DNA from: Hyphomicrobiaceae bacterium | Lineage (GTDB): Bacteria > Pseudomonadota > Alphaproteobacteria > Rhizobiales > Hyphomicrobiaceae | Assembly (NCBI GenBank): GCA_022844225.1 | Contig: JALHMC010000028.1 | Span: 1 to 57,796, forward strand | Reading direction: 5' to 3' | DNA: 57,796 nucleotides | Part shown: piece by piece, positions 34,327-43,281 of the stretch | Numbering within the stretch: position 1 is the first letter of the stretch | Layout: every line of letters starts with the position of its first letter | Notes under the pieces: generated by a model | Databases searched by the model: none | What the model saw: only the letters and a program-made list of their open reading frames with translations | Told to the model about the DNA's origin: nothing | Translations under genes and position numbers: made by a program

Positions 34327-37290
34327 ATGCCGCAAGAGACGTCGAAACGCTCGGAGTCCACCGAGGGCACACCGGCTGCCCCGGAGGAATCTGCGCCGTC
34401 GGCTTCACCTCCGAAGAAAGACGCAAGACCCCCACCCCTGCCCGTCGCTACAGCCAAGCCTAACGCCCGGCCACCGGCGCCGCCTGTGACCGAACTCGGT
34501 GGACACCCGGCCAGTAGCGTCGCTCAGCCAAAACCTTCCGAGCCCTCTTCCGCTGGCGACGGCGGTGCGAACCTGTTCACGCCGCCGCCGGCCGTGGCAT
34601 CGCCAACAGAACCCGCGTCCACCACACCCACGGCCACTCCCGCCGAGGAGCCGAGCCCGGGATCCAGCGGACGGCGGACGGCGAAACGCCGATCGGCCGG
34701 CCAGCCCCGCACCCAAGTCGCGGCCAACGACGACTTACCGTCGATCGGCGGGCTGATTTTTGCGCTGCACGAAAAGCCGTCCAAACGGCCGATGCATGTC
34801 GCCGCTATCGCCAGTGGCGCCTGGGCCTTCGTGAGCTTGTTGCTCGGCTGGGCTATGCTCGCCCCCGAGTTGCAGCGCGCGCCGACCGTGCTCGAGATGC
34901 TGACCCGTCCGACGGCCATAACACTCGCCGCGACGGTCATCCTTCCGATCGCGATGTTCTGGTTCATCGCACTCCTCGTCTGGCGGGCGCACGAGCTGCG
35001 CCTGATGTCCTCCGCCATGACGGAGGTCGCGATCCGCCTTGCCGAGCCCGACCGCATGGCCGAGCAGCAGATCGCCTCGGTCGGACAAGCCGTGCGGCGT
35101 CAAGTCAACCACATGAACGAGGCCGTTTCGCGGGCCCTCGGACGGGCGGGTGAACTCGAAGCTCTGGTGCACAACGAAGTCGCCAGCCTCGAACGCTCCT
35201 ATACGCAGAACGAGAATCGCATCCGCGGCCTCCTGGAGGACCTTGCCGGAGAGCGCAACGCACTCCTGAACACCAGCGAGCGCGTCAGCTACTCGCTGAA
35301 GGAGCTGGGCGGCGACATCCCTGCACTGGTCGACAAGTTATCTGAACAGCAGGTCAAGCTGGCGCGGTTCATCGAGCAGGCCGGTCAGAACCTCGTGTCG
35401 CTTGAGCAGTCGCTGTCGAACAACGCCACGCATTTCGCGCAAGCCGTTGGCACCCGCACCCAGGAGTTGCACGGGGTGCTGACCGATGGCACCGCCGAGA
35501 TCAGAGGCTTGCTGGAATCGCGCACGAGCGAGATTGCGTCCGCGCTGCAGACCGGGAAGTCCGAGCTGGAGACGTCTCTCGTCTCCCATAGCGAAGAGAT
35601 GCAGGCGACCTTCGATGGATTTGCTGGCGGCCTCGACACCGCGCTTGGCCAGCGGACGAGTCAGCTCAAGGGCATGCTCGACGAAACGGCACAATCGATC
35701 GAGGGCACGCTCACGACGCGTACCGAGGGGCTGCAGACCGTCCTCGAGGAGTACACCCGCGCGCTCGACGCGACGATGGAGGCCCGCCAACACGGTCTCG
35801 ACCAGCAATTGCTGCAGCGAACGAAGGCTCTCGACGACGCGTTCTCCGAACGCATCAAGCTGTTCGATGATTCGATCCTGCGCTCGACGATCGCGATCGA
35901 CAGCACAGTTGCTGACAAGGCGCGCGCGCTTTCCACCGCCCTCGAGACCCACGCTCACGAGATTGCTCAGGTCTTGGGCGAGCAGGCCGGGCAGCTTGAC
36001 GAGCAGATCATGCATGGCGTGCACGCCGTGCGCCGGGCGAGCGAGAACGTGACGCGTCAATCCGTCCAGGCGATCGAGGGCCTCGCTGGCCAGGCCGATC
36101 TTCTCCGCAACCTGTCCGACAACCTGGTCAGCCAGATCACCAGTGTGACCAATCGCTTCGACCAGCAGGGCCAGACGATCATGCGGGCCGCTGGCGCGCT
36201 CGAGACAGCCAATCAGCGCATCGATCAGAACCTGCAGCACCGCCAGGCGGAACTCGGCCGTACCCTCGAACACATCGCCACCAAGGCCGAGGATATCGAC
36301 AAGGTCATGCGCGGCTACCCGGCCAGCCTCGAAGGCACGCTGAACACCTTCGAGACCCGAGCCCTGTCTGCTGGCGAACAGCTGGCGCGCGGTGTCGAGG
36401 AGCAGTCGCGGCGCGCCATGACCGAGATGGAACGATTACGTACGGCGACGGGCGGCGAGACCGATCGTGCCGTGGCCGATCTCCGCGAAAAATTCCAGTC
36501 GATCTCCCGGGAGGTGAGTCAGGAGATCGGCTCGATGCAGAACCGCTTCTCGTCCGGCTACGACGATATTCGCCAGCGCGCCAAACGGACGCTCTCGGAA
36601 CTGGACCAGGAGCAGAGCCGTCTCAAGGCCGAACTCGACCGTCTGCCCGAGGCGACACGCGCCTCCGCCGAGACGATGCGGCAATCCCTGCAGGAGCAGT
36701 TGAAAGCGCTGGAGCAGCTATCGACACTGTCGCGGCGGGAGGCTCAGCGCGCCGATGTGACGCCACCGCCAGGCCACCACGCGTCTCCTATGCCGGGGGC
36801 GGGGCGGGCGATCTCATCCGTCACCCAAACACTGGCCAACGAGCTTGCTGCTCGGGGTCACAGACCACCCGCCGCGCTGCCGCCCACCGCCGACGCGGGC
36901 CGCGAAGGCTGGAAGCTCGGCGACCTACTCGCGCGTGCCTCGAAAGAGGATGGCGCTCCGGGCGAACTCAATCTCGCCGGCTACGCACGCGCGCTGGACC
37001 AGACCACGGCATCCGCGATCTGGTCTCGCTTCCGAGCCGGCCAACGTGGCGTGATGGTGCGCAGCATATATTCGGTCGAAGGCCGCAATCTCTTCGACGA
37101 CGTCCAGCAGCGCCTCTCCTCGGATACGGGCTTCCGGCAGTTGGTCGAACGCTACCAGCACGATTTCCAGCGCATCCTGCGCGAGGCCGAGCAGCGCGAT
37201 CCGAGTGGACGGCTTGCTCAGAGCCATGTCATTTCCGACCCCGGCCGCGCGTTCCTGTTCTTGGCACATGCAAGCGGTCAGCTCGTTTGA
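34327..37290 (+). CDS. Large two-TM apolipoprotein-repeat protein resembling GPR/RgsE
   Basis: 987 residues. Residues 1-135 are disordered and Pro-rich; then SIGGLIFALHEKPSKRP, two membrane helices (about 156-178 and 197-218), and roughly 600 residues of long amphipathic helix. Arg-Thr pairs opening the repeats fall at 377, 399, 443, 465 and 498, all multiples of 11 apart, the 11/22-residue period of apolipoprotein A/E-type repeats. A conserved-looking C-terminal domain follows (about 880-987, GWKLGDLLARASKED to AFLFLAHASGQLV). This order matches the rhizobial growth-pole ring protein GPR (Agrobacterium) and RgsE (Sinorhizobium) as I know them, though those are about twice as long. Likely an inner-membrane scaffold for polar growth or division. 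Confidence 0.7.
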   Translation: MPQETSKRSESTEGTPAAPEESAPSASPPKKDARPPPLPVATAKPNARPPAPPVTELGGHPASSVAQPKPSEPSSAGDGGANLFTPPPAVASPTEPASTTPTATPAEEPSPGSSGRRTAKRRSAGQPRTQVAANDDLPSIGGLIFALHEKPSKRPMHVAAIASGAWAFVSLLLGWAMLAPELQRAPTVLEMLTRPTAITLAATVILPIAMFWFIALLVWRAHELRLMSSAMTEVAIRLAEPDRMAEQQIASVGQAVRRQVNHMNEAVSRALGRAGELEALVHNEVASLERSYTQNENRIRGLLEDLAGERNALLNTSERVSYSLKELGGDIPALVDKLSEQQVKLARFIEQAGQNLVSLEQSLSNNATHFAQAVGTRTQELHGVLTDGTAEIRGLLESRTSEIASALQTGKSELETSLVSHSEEMQATFDGFAGGLDTALGQRTSQLKGMLDETAQSIEGTLTTRTEGLQTVLEEYTRALDATMEARQHGLDQQLLQRTKALDDAFSERIKLFDDSILRSTIAIDSTVADKARALSTALETHAHEIAQVLGEQAGQLDEQIMHGVHAVRRASENVTRQSVQAIEGLAGQADLLRNLSDNLVSQITSVTNRFDQQGQTIMRAAGALETANQRIDQNLQHRQAELGRTLEHIATKAEDIDKVMRGYPASLEGTLNTFETRALSAGEQLARGVEEQSRRAMTEMERLRTATGGETDRAVADLREKFQSISREVSQEIGSMQNRFSSGYDDIRQRAKRTLSELDQEQSRLKAELDRLPEATRASAETMRQSLQEQLKALEQLSTLSRREAQRADVTPPPGHHASPMPGAGRAISSVTQTLANELAARGHRPPAALPPTADAGREGWKLGDLLARASKEDGAPGELNLAGYARALDQTTASAIWSRFRAGQRGVMVRSIYSVEGRNLFDDVQQRLSSDTGFRQLVERYQHDFQRILREAEQRDPSGRLAQSHVISDPGRAFLFLAHASGQLV

Positions 37291-37343
37291 CGCCCTGAAG
37301 AACTGCGTCAGGATCGGCCGCCATTATCAGCCAGAGGAAGCCG

Positions 37344-38330
37344 ATGGCCTCCATTCTCGTAGATGTCGCCATCGAGACATTCCCTATCGCCGGCGCCTTC
37401 ACGATCTCGCGCGGCACGCGTCGCGAGGCCGTCGTCGTTGTTGCGACCGTCGAACGCGACGGCGCCGTTGGTCGTGGCGAGTGCCTCCCCTACGCACGTT
37501 ATGGGGAGACGGTCGACGGCGTGGTCGATGCCATCCGGCTCTTCTCGGCATCGGGACCACTCGAGCGCTCACGCCTCCAGAGCGAGATGCCGGCCGGAGC
37601 GGCGCGTAACGCGCTCGACTGTGCGCTGGTCGATGCAGAGGCCAAGCGATCGGGGCTATCGGCGGCAGCACTCCTCGGTCTACCGGAAATCCGCGAGCCA
37701 CGGTTCACCTGCTATACGCTGAGCCTTGCCTCTGCGTCCGAGATGGCATCAGCCGCCGCTTCCGCCTCTGACAAACCACTACTGAAGTTGAAGCTCGGCG
37801 GTGGTCGCGCCGATATGGAGCGATTGGCGGCCATTCGGGCCGCTCGGCCCGATGCTCGCCTCGTGGCAGACGCAAACGAGGCTTGGAGCGAAGCCGACCT
37901 CGTGCCCCTGCTTCAAGCAGCAAAGGAGGCCCGCCTCGAGTTGATTGAGCAGCCACTACCGGCGGGTAAAGATCGAGCGCTCGCGCATATCGCACGCCTT
38001 GTGCCGATTTGCGCCGACGAGAGCGTGCACACCAGCGGCGACATCGCCAGCCTCGCGGATCGCTACGATGCTGTGAATATCAAGCTCGACAAGGCTGGCG
38101 GGATCACCGAGGCGATGGCGATGGCGCGCGCGGCGCAGAATTCAGGTCTCAGGATCATGGTCGGCTGCATGCTCGCGACGTCGCTCGCCATGGCGCCTGC
38201 ATGGCTGCTTGCCGGCACAGCCGAGTGGCTCGACCTCGACGGACCTCTCCTCCTCGCGCGCGACCGTTGCCCGGCGATTGAGTATTCTAATGGGTTGATG
38301 TACCCGCCACCGAGCGCGCTCTGGGGCTGA
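37344..38330 (+). CDS. Dipeptide epimerase (L-Ala-D/L-Glu epimerase type, enolase superfamily)
   Basis: 328 residues. The muconate-lactonising subgroup residues are all there: Lys148 and Lys150 (LKLKLGGG), metal ligands Asp176 (VADANEAW), Glu202 (IEQPLP) and Asp225 (CADES), and the second base Lys247 (VNIKLDKAGG). From memory these are the same positions as in E. coli L-Ala-D/L-Glu epimerase, which recycles murein peptides; the C-terminal GCMLATSLAMAPAWLL also fits. It starts 53 bases after the GPR-like gene on the same strand, behind AGAGGAAG, so the two may be co-transcribed. Confidence 0.88.
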   Translation: MASILVDVAIETFPIAGAFTISRGTRREAVVVVATVERDGAVGRGECLPYARYGETVDGVVDAIRLFSASGPLERSRLQSEMPAGAARNALDCALVDAEAKRSGLSAAALLGLPEIREPRFTCYTLSLASASEMASAAASASDKPLLKLKLGGGRADMERLAAIRAARPDARLVADANEAWSEADLVPLLQAAKEARLELIEQPLPAGKDRALAHIARLVPICADESVHTSGDIASLADRYDAVNIKLDKAGGITEAMAMARAAQNSGLRIMVGCMLATSLAMAPAWLLAGTAEWLDLDGPLLLARDRCPAIEYSNGLMYPPPSALWG

Positions 38331-38360
38331 GCAGGTTATCCGACCGTCATCATCAACCCC

Positions 38361-39593
38361 TTAGGGTTTGCCCGTTCGGCCTCTCAGCAATGGCACCGTC
38401 GCAAGGCCACCCACGATACAAAGCATCGCCATGAGCCAATAAGCCTGGCCCCCGAGCCCGGCATAGAGCGGGCCCGCCGCCAGCGTCGCCAGGCCCATCC
38501 CTATGCCGGCCGTCACGCTTGCATAGAGCGCCTGCGCCGTCGCTGCCTCCGAGGGCGGGACTTGCGCGCTGATGAAGTAGAGCGCCCCGAGATGAGCAGC
38601 GCCGAACGTCAGGCCATGGAGCGCCTGCAGCGGCAACAGCATCCCGAGCGGAGGATCGAAAGCCATCACCGCCCAGCGTATGACGCCCGCTGCCGCCCCA
38701 GCGATAAGCAGACCGACAGCCCCGAGCCGTGCGGCAATCGAACGGGAAAACGCGAACACACCGATCTCTGCAATGACCCCGACCGCCCACAGGGTCGCGC
38801 ACCACGTCGCTGAATGGCCCTGGCGCTGCCACTCGATCACCCCAAACGTATAGAAGACGGCGTGCGAGGATTGCACTGCACCGGCAGCCAGTAGGAAGAG
38901 CAGGAAGCGCGGCACCAACGCCGCCTTGCCGATTGCGGCGATCGTGGCACGTCGCCCGGATGGTGAGCTGGCATCGGGGTCTGCTGGAAGGACCAGGGCA
39001 ACGGCGAACGTCGCAACACTGCCGGCTACGAGCAACGCAATGATGGCGCCCGGCCCGTAGATCGTGATGGCCGATCCAGCCGCAAAGCCCACCGCGATGA
39101 AGCTGATCGAGCCCCACAGCCGCATACGTCCGTAGTCGAGCCCCCCGCGCCTTACGCCGCTCATCGCAAAGGTCTCGGCTATCGGCATCAAGCCCATGGA
39201 AGCGAGCGCGCCCAGCAGGGTCACGGCGAGGATCAGCCAGAACCCCTCTGCGACGCTCAGCAGCAAAGCCCCAGCCAGCGCCAGCCCGGCCAGTAGAATG
39301 GCGGCCTGGCGGCGGTTGCCCCACCGGTCGGCTGCCATGGCAATGACTGGACCGGCGAAAATACGCAGGAAAAGGGGAGCGGCCACTACCAGCGCGATCT
39401 CTGACGTCGAAAGCCCGCGCCACTGAAGCCATACCGGCAGGTAAGGCAACTTCGTCCCGGCGACGATGAAGAGTGCGGTGAAAAACAGAGCGAGGCGCAC
39501 CGCATATCGAGGCGCCAACCCGATAGCGCCCGCGGCGGCGATCGGCTCCACAGCGCTGCCGACGCCCGCCTTACCGTCCGCGTTATCGCGCAT
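38361..39593 (-). CDS. MFS transporter, 3-phenylpropionate-transporter-like
   Basis: 410 residues with 12 predicted membrane helices. The N-terminus YAVRLALFFTALFIVAGTKLPYLPVWLQWRGLS is typical of the MFS_1-like/HcaT group (FF-xxG---PY-p-wL). RWGNRRQAA is the loop 2-3 motif. Substrate unknown; the HcaT group includes aromatic-acid and sugar permeases. The start is 3 bases after the stop of the dehydratase gene, so the two are one operon. The likely substrate is an amino or aromatic acid handled by the neighbours. Confidence 0.82.
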   Translation of the reverse strand: MRDNADGKAGVGSAVEPIAAAGAIGLAPRYAVRLALFFTALFIVAGTKLPYLPVWLQWRGLSTSEIALVVAAPLFLRIFAGPVIAMAADRWGNRRQAAILLAGLALAGALLLSVAEGFWLILAVTLLGALASMGLMPIAETFAMSGVRRGGLDYGRMRLWGSISFIAVGFAAGSAITIYGPGAIIALLVAGSVATFAVALVLPADPDASSPSGRRATIAAIGKAALVPRFLLFLLAAGAVQSSHAVFYTFGVIEWQRQGHSATWCATLWAVGVIAEIGVFAFSRSIAARLGAVGLLIAGAAAGVIRWAVMAFDPPLGMLLPLQALHGLTFGAAHLGALYFISAQVPPSEAATAQALYASVTAGIGMGLATLAAGPLYAGLGGQAYWLMAMLCIVGGLATVPLLRGRTGKP

Positions 39594-39596
39594 GGA

Positions 39597-40580
39597 TCAA
39601 GCCGCGCCGAGAACGGCCGCCAGCATGCCCGCGTCGATGTTCCCCCCCGAAATCACGGCGACAGTCGTGCGTCCCCGCGTCGGATAGCGCCCACAGAGTA
39701 CCGCCGCGAGTGCCACCGCGCCGCCCGGCTCCACAACGAGCTTCAGTTCGGAGAAGGCAAAGCGAATGGCATCACGCACTTCGTCGTCACTGACCACGAG
39801 GCCGCCTGCAAGGACGTTCTGTGCGACGGCGAACGTGGTCTCGCCCGGTGTCTCGGCGAGCAGGGCATCGCAGATCGAGCCTGATAGCTTTGCGTTCCGC
39901 TCTCGGCGGCCCGAACGGAGCGAGCGGGCCATGTCGTCGAAACCCTCCGGCTCGACGGTGAGAATGTCTGTCTTGGAATGGCTCGCCTTCACCGCGGTCG
40001 CAATCCCGCCCGCCAATCCCCCTCCCGAGCAAGCGACGAGAACGGCATCTGGGACCGCCCCCATCGCATCCGCCTGCGCCACGATCTCAAGGCCGACGGT
40101 GCCCTGTCCGGCCATGACCTGCCAGTCGTCGAACGGGTGGACCATGGCCGCGCCCCGCTCTGCGCAGAGCCGTGCCGCAATCGCCTCTCGATCCTCCCCG
40201 ACCCGGTCGTAGGGTATCACCTCGCCGCCGAACGACTTGGTGCGCGCGACCTTCATCGCCGGCGCATCGGCCGGCATCACGATCGCCGACGTGATCCCGA
40301 GCAATGTCGAAGCAGCAGCGACGCCTTGCGCATGATTGCCCGACGAGCAGGCGACGACGCCGCCTGGATAAGCGGCCCGATCGACCTGCGAGATCTTGTT
40401 GTAGGCCCCGCGAAACTTGAATGCGCCGACCCGCTGCAGATTCTCGCACTTGAGCAGAACCCGCCCCTGAGCGCGCTCGTTCAGCGCGGGATGCTCCAGC
40501 AGCGGAGTCGCGACGAGGTGCGGCCGCAGTCGCTCGTGCGCCGCGCGGATGTCGTCGATCGTAGGCAGGCGAAGGGACAT
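39597..40580 (-). CDS. Threonine/serine dehydratase (PLP fold type II)
   Basis: 327 residues, the short form without a C-terminal ACT domain. The PLP Lys55 is in GAFKFRGAYN, the phosphate-binding SSGNHAQG follows, CSGGGLAGG is the second glycine loop, and ISGGNID holds the C-terminal PLP contact. It deaminates threonine or serine to the 2-oxo acid, or acts as serine racemase. The ATG at 40580 (MSLRLPTIDDI) is a standard start; the frame to 40709 would run over the boxA stop. Co-transcribed with the MFS gene. Confidence 0.87.
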   Translation of the reverse strand: MSLRLPTIDDIRAAHERLRPHLVATPLLEHPALNERAQGRVLLKCENLQRVGAFKFRGAYNKISQVDRAAYPGGVVACSSGNHAQGVAAASTLLGITSAIVMPADAPAMKVARTKSFGGEVIPYDRVGEDREAIAARLCAERGAAMVHPFDDWQVMAGQGTVGLEIVAQADAMGAVPDAVLVACSGGGLAGGIATAVKASHSKTDILTVEPEGFDDMARSLRSGRRERNAKLSGSICDALLAETPGETTFAVAQNVLAGGLVVSDDEVRDAIRFAFSELKLVVEPGGAVALAAVLCGRYPTRGRTTVAVISGGNIDAGMLAAVLGAA

Positions 40581-40674
40581 CGGTCGTACCTCGTCATCGC
40601 AATTCGCCGCCATCTCGTGCGCCGCCCTGAACCGCCTCGTCAAGCCGGCCGCACCCGGGGAGGGCCAAAACTGT

Positions 40675-41877
40675 TCAGTACGTTTCGACGTGATAACGGC
40701 CTTCGCCACGCAATCGTGGCTTCAAGGCCGCCCAATCGATTCCCGTCGCCGACGCGATCTCGGCGAGAGCCGCATCGACACCATCCTCCATGCCTTTGAG
40801 GCCGCAGATGAAGATGTGGGTCGCCGGATCGGCCACAAGCGGCGCCAGGCCGCTCGCGTTGGCTCGCATGCGGTCCTGCACATACTCCTTCGGCTGTCCG
40901 GGCATTCGGGAGAAGACGAGCTGCTGCTCGAGAAGGCTCTGGGGGACTTTCTGCAGTGGACCGAAGTAGGGAAGCTCCTCGGGCGTGCGCGCCCCGAAGA
41001 ACATCACGAGACGACCTTCGGCCGAAGGCGCCGCGCGCCGACGCCGCTCGGTGAACGCGCGAAATGGCGCTGAACCGGTGCCGGTACAGATCATGAGGAT
41101 ATTGGCCCGAGCATCGTCCGGCATGAGAAATGTCGAGCCGAACGGACCGGTGACGGCAATTCGCTCACCCACCTTCAAATCGCAGAGCCACTCCGAGACG
41201 AGGCCGCCTGGCACACGTTTAACGGTGAGCGCGATGTTGTTGCTATTGCGCTTCTCCCCGTCCCGCGCCGAAGCGACCGAATAGAGGCGCAGCGGGTACG
41301 GCCGCCCGTCCGGATCGGTCACCGGAGGCAACACACCAATCGATTGGCCCTCCAGAATCGGAAATGCAGTTTCTCCGAACGACAGCACGATATGGCGAAC
41401 ATCGCTTTCGGCTGACGAAGCCGTGATACGGAAGTTTCCCTGCACGGTGGCAACAGCAGGATTGGATCTGCCGTAAAGGTTGACCACAGGCCGGGTCGCC
41501 GACGCGGGCGCAACCGCACGCCCCCCGCCTCCGGCATGAGCCGCTTCGATCAACGCTCCGACCTCGCCCTCCGATGCCTCCGCTGGGCTGATGCCGGCAT
41601 CGCCCAGCTCTTGCTGCGGCGGCAGCTCCATCCATTCGAACTGCTCAGCCAGCGGATAGGGAGCAGCGACGATACGCCAGTTATCGATTGATCCCGTCGG
41701 GCAAGGGGCAATGCAATCGAGGCAGGCGTTGCACTTCTCGGGGTCGACCACGTAGTTCCGGTCGTCATGACTGACTGCGCCAACGGTACACGTCGCTTCA
41801 CAGGTCCCGCACCGGATGCAGATCTCGGGGTCGATCAGGTGCTGCTTTCGCAGCGTAGCGCTTGTCGTATGCGTCAT
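40675..41877 (-). CDS. boxA: Benzoyl-CoA 2,3-epoxidase reductase subunit BoxA
   Basis: 400 residues. The N-terminus holds two [4Fe-4S] sites, CIRCGTCEATC and CNACLDCIAPC, then a spacer of about 75 residues and a ferredoxin-NADP-reductase module with FAD-binding RLYSVAS, FGSTFLMP and nucleotide-binding CTGTGSAPFRAF, ending in GRYHVETY. That order and ending are those of BoxA, which passes electrons from NADPH to the di-iron oxygenase BoxB in aerobic benzoyl-CoA degradation. boxB and boxC are not in the window, so this is an orphan copy. The dehydratase gene begins 94 bases downstream. Confidence 0.86.
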   Translation of the reverse strand: MTHTTSATLRKQHLIDPEICIRCGTCEATCTVGAVSHDDRNYVVDPEKCNACLDCIAPCPTGSIDNWRIVAAPYPLAEQFEWMELPPQQELGDAGISPAEASEGEVGALIEAAHAGGGGRAVAPASATRPVVNLYGRSNPAVATVQGNFRITASSAESDVRHIVLSFGETAFPILEGQSIGVLPPVTDPDGRPYPLRLYSVASARDGEKRNSNNIALTVKRVPGGLVSEWLCDLKVGERIAVTGPFGSTFLMPDDARANILMICTGTGSAPFRAFTERRRRAAPSAEGRLVMFFGARTPEELPYFGPLQKVPQSLLEQQLVFSRMPGQPKEYVQDRMRANASGLAPLVADPATHIFICGLKGMEDGVDAALAEIASATGIDWAALKPRLRGEGRYHVETY

Positions 41878-42111
41878 GGGTCCGGATGACCTTCATCTGG
41901 CGCCGCCTCGAAAGGATGGCGCGGCACATTTGTCGCACGGCCGATGCCTGGATGCCACGCCCGCATGCCGGAAATCCAGCCAGAGTTTGTTGCATCTGCC
42001 CGATTGGTCAGCCTCAACTCCCCTTGCAGTCTGGAAAAATTTCGGCTCAATGTGCGGACAAGGTCCCGCCGGGGGCCTCGTCAATGATCGACTTCAAAGG
42101 GAGGGTCGTCT

Positions 42112-43164
42112 ATGCGTCGTTTTCTTGCGGCAACCGCATTTGCCGCAACGCTCGGTCTTGCGGCTAGCGCGCAGGCACAAAACATCGATTCCAAGACGTT
42201 CAACGTCGTGGGCACCTGGAGCTTTTTGACGAACTATCAACAGCTCGAAAAGCCGTTCTTCACAGAAGAACTGCCAAAGCTTTCCGGTGACAAGCTCAAG
42301 GGCAACGTCAAGGCCCTCAACGAACTCAACCTCAAAGGCACTGAGCTGCTGCGCCTGCTGAAGCAGGGCGTCTTTGACATGGTGTTCGCGCTGCCCATTT
42401 ACGTCGAGGATGGCGGAGCAATCATCGAAGCGCTCGATATCGCGGGCGTCGCCCGCGACTACAAGATGGCCAAGGATATCTCCGAGATCTGGATGCCGGA
42501 GATGCAGAAGGTGATGAAGGAGAAGCACAACGCGCTGATCCTGGGCACGCACACGTGGCCGGAGCAAAATTTCTACTGCCGTGACGACGTCAAGAGCGTC
42601 GAGGACTTGAAGGGCAAGAAGGTGCGCGTTCAGGGCACCTCGCAGTCCGATCTGGTTGCAGCATTCGGTGCGTCGGGCGTCACCATTGCCTTCGCCGAGG
42701 TCGTTCCAGCACTCGAGAAGGGTGTCGTCGATTGCGCCATCACGGGCACCATGCCGGCTTACAAAGCCAAGTGGCCGGAAGTGACGAAATCCATGTTCCG
42801 CCTTCCTGTCGGATTCACGGCAGGGTTCATGGTTGTCAACCTGAACGCCTGGAACAAGCTCACGCCCGACACTCAGGCGCTGATCCAGAAGGCCGCCAAG
42901 GACCTCGAGGAGAAGTCTTGGAAGTCGACGCAGCTCGAGACGGAAGATGGCGTCTTCTGCACCACCGGCACCGGCGCGTGCCCTGCTGGCCCCCCGGGCA
43001 AGCTGAAGCTCAACCTCCCGACAGAAGCCGACTTGAAGGCTCGCGACGCGGCTCTGAATGACTCCGTGCTCAAGAAGTGGGCAGCACGTTGTGGCAAAGA
43101 GTGCGCAGAGAAATGGACTGAACTGATCGGCAAGAAGTACGGCCTGGTCGCCAAGGCGGACTGA
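42112..43164 (+). CDS. TRAP transporter solute receptor, DctP family
   Basis: 350 residues with a cleavable signal (about 1-22, ending SAQAQ). DctP fold signs: SFLTNYQQLEKPFFTEELPKL, the binding-site Arg region VKSVEDLKGKKVRVQGT, and a second lobe ending KKYGLVAKAD. Six Cys in the C-terminal part (including two close pairs near CTTGTGAC and CGKEC) could form periplasmic disulfides. It binds an organic acid and delivers it to the DctQM permease downstream. AAAGGGAGG lies six bases before the ATG. Confidence 0.88.
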   Translation: MRRFLAATAFAATLGLAASAQAQNIDSKTFNVVGTWSFLTNYQQLEKPFFTEELPKLSGDKLKGNVKALNELNLKGTELLRLLKQGVFDMVFALPIYVEDGGAIIEALDIAGVARDYKMAKDISEIWMPEMQKVMKEKHNALILGTHTWPEQNFYCRDDVKSVEDLKGKKVRVQGTSQSDLVAAFGASGVTIAFAEVVPALEKGVVDCAITGTMPAYKAKWPEVTKSMFRLPVGFTAGFMVVNLNAWNKLTPDTQALIQKAAKDLEEKSWKSTQLETEDGVFCTTGTGACPAGPPGKLKLNLPTEADLKARDAALNDSVLKKWAARCGKECAEKWTELIGKKYGLVAKAD

Positions 43165-43179
43165 CTTCAACAACATTGA

Positions 43180-43207
43180 GGCTTGGCATCCCGATGGATG
43201 CCGAGCC
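43180..43207 (+). terminator. Hairpin with T-run between the TRAP receptor and permease genes
   Basis: GGCTTGGCATCC and GGATGCCGAGCC pair over 12 bases (one G-T) around a four-base loop, followed by TTTCTTT. It begins 16 bases after the receptor stop and looks like a partial terminator, which would let the receptor be made in excess of the permease. Confidence 0.6.
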
Positions 43208-43281
43208 TTTCTTTCGCGCATCTGGCAAGGGCTAGACACAAGCGCGAGCGGCCGTGCAGGCTTTCGGGGACGGGGCGAAAG

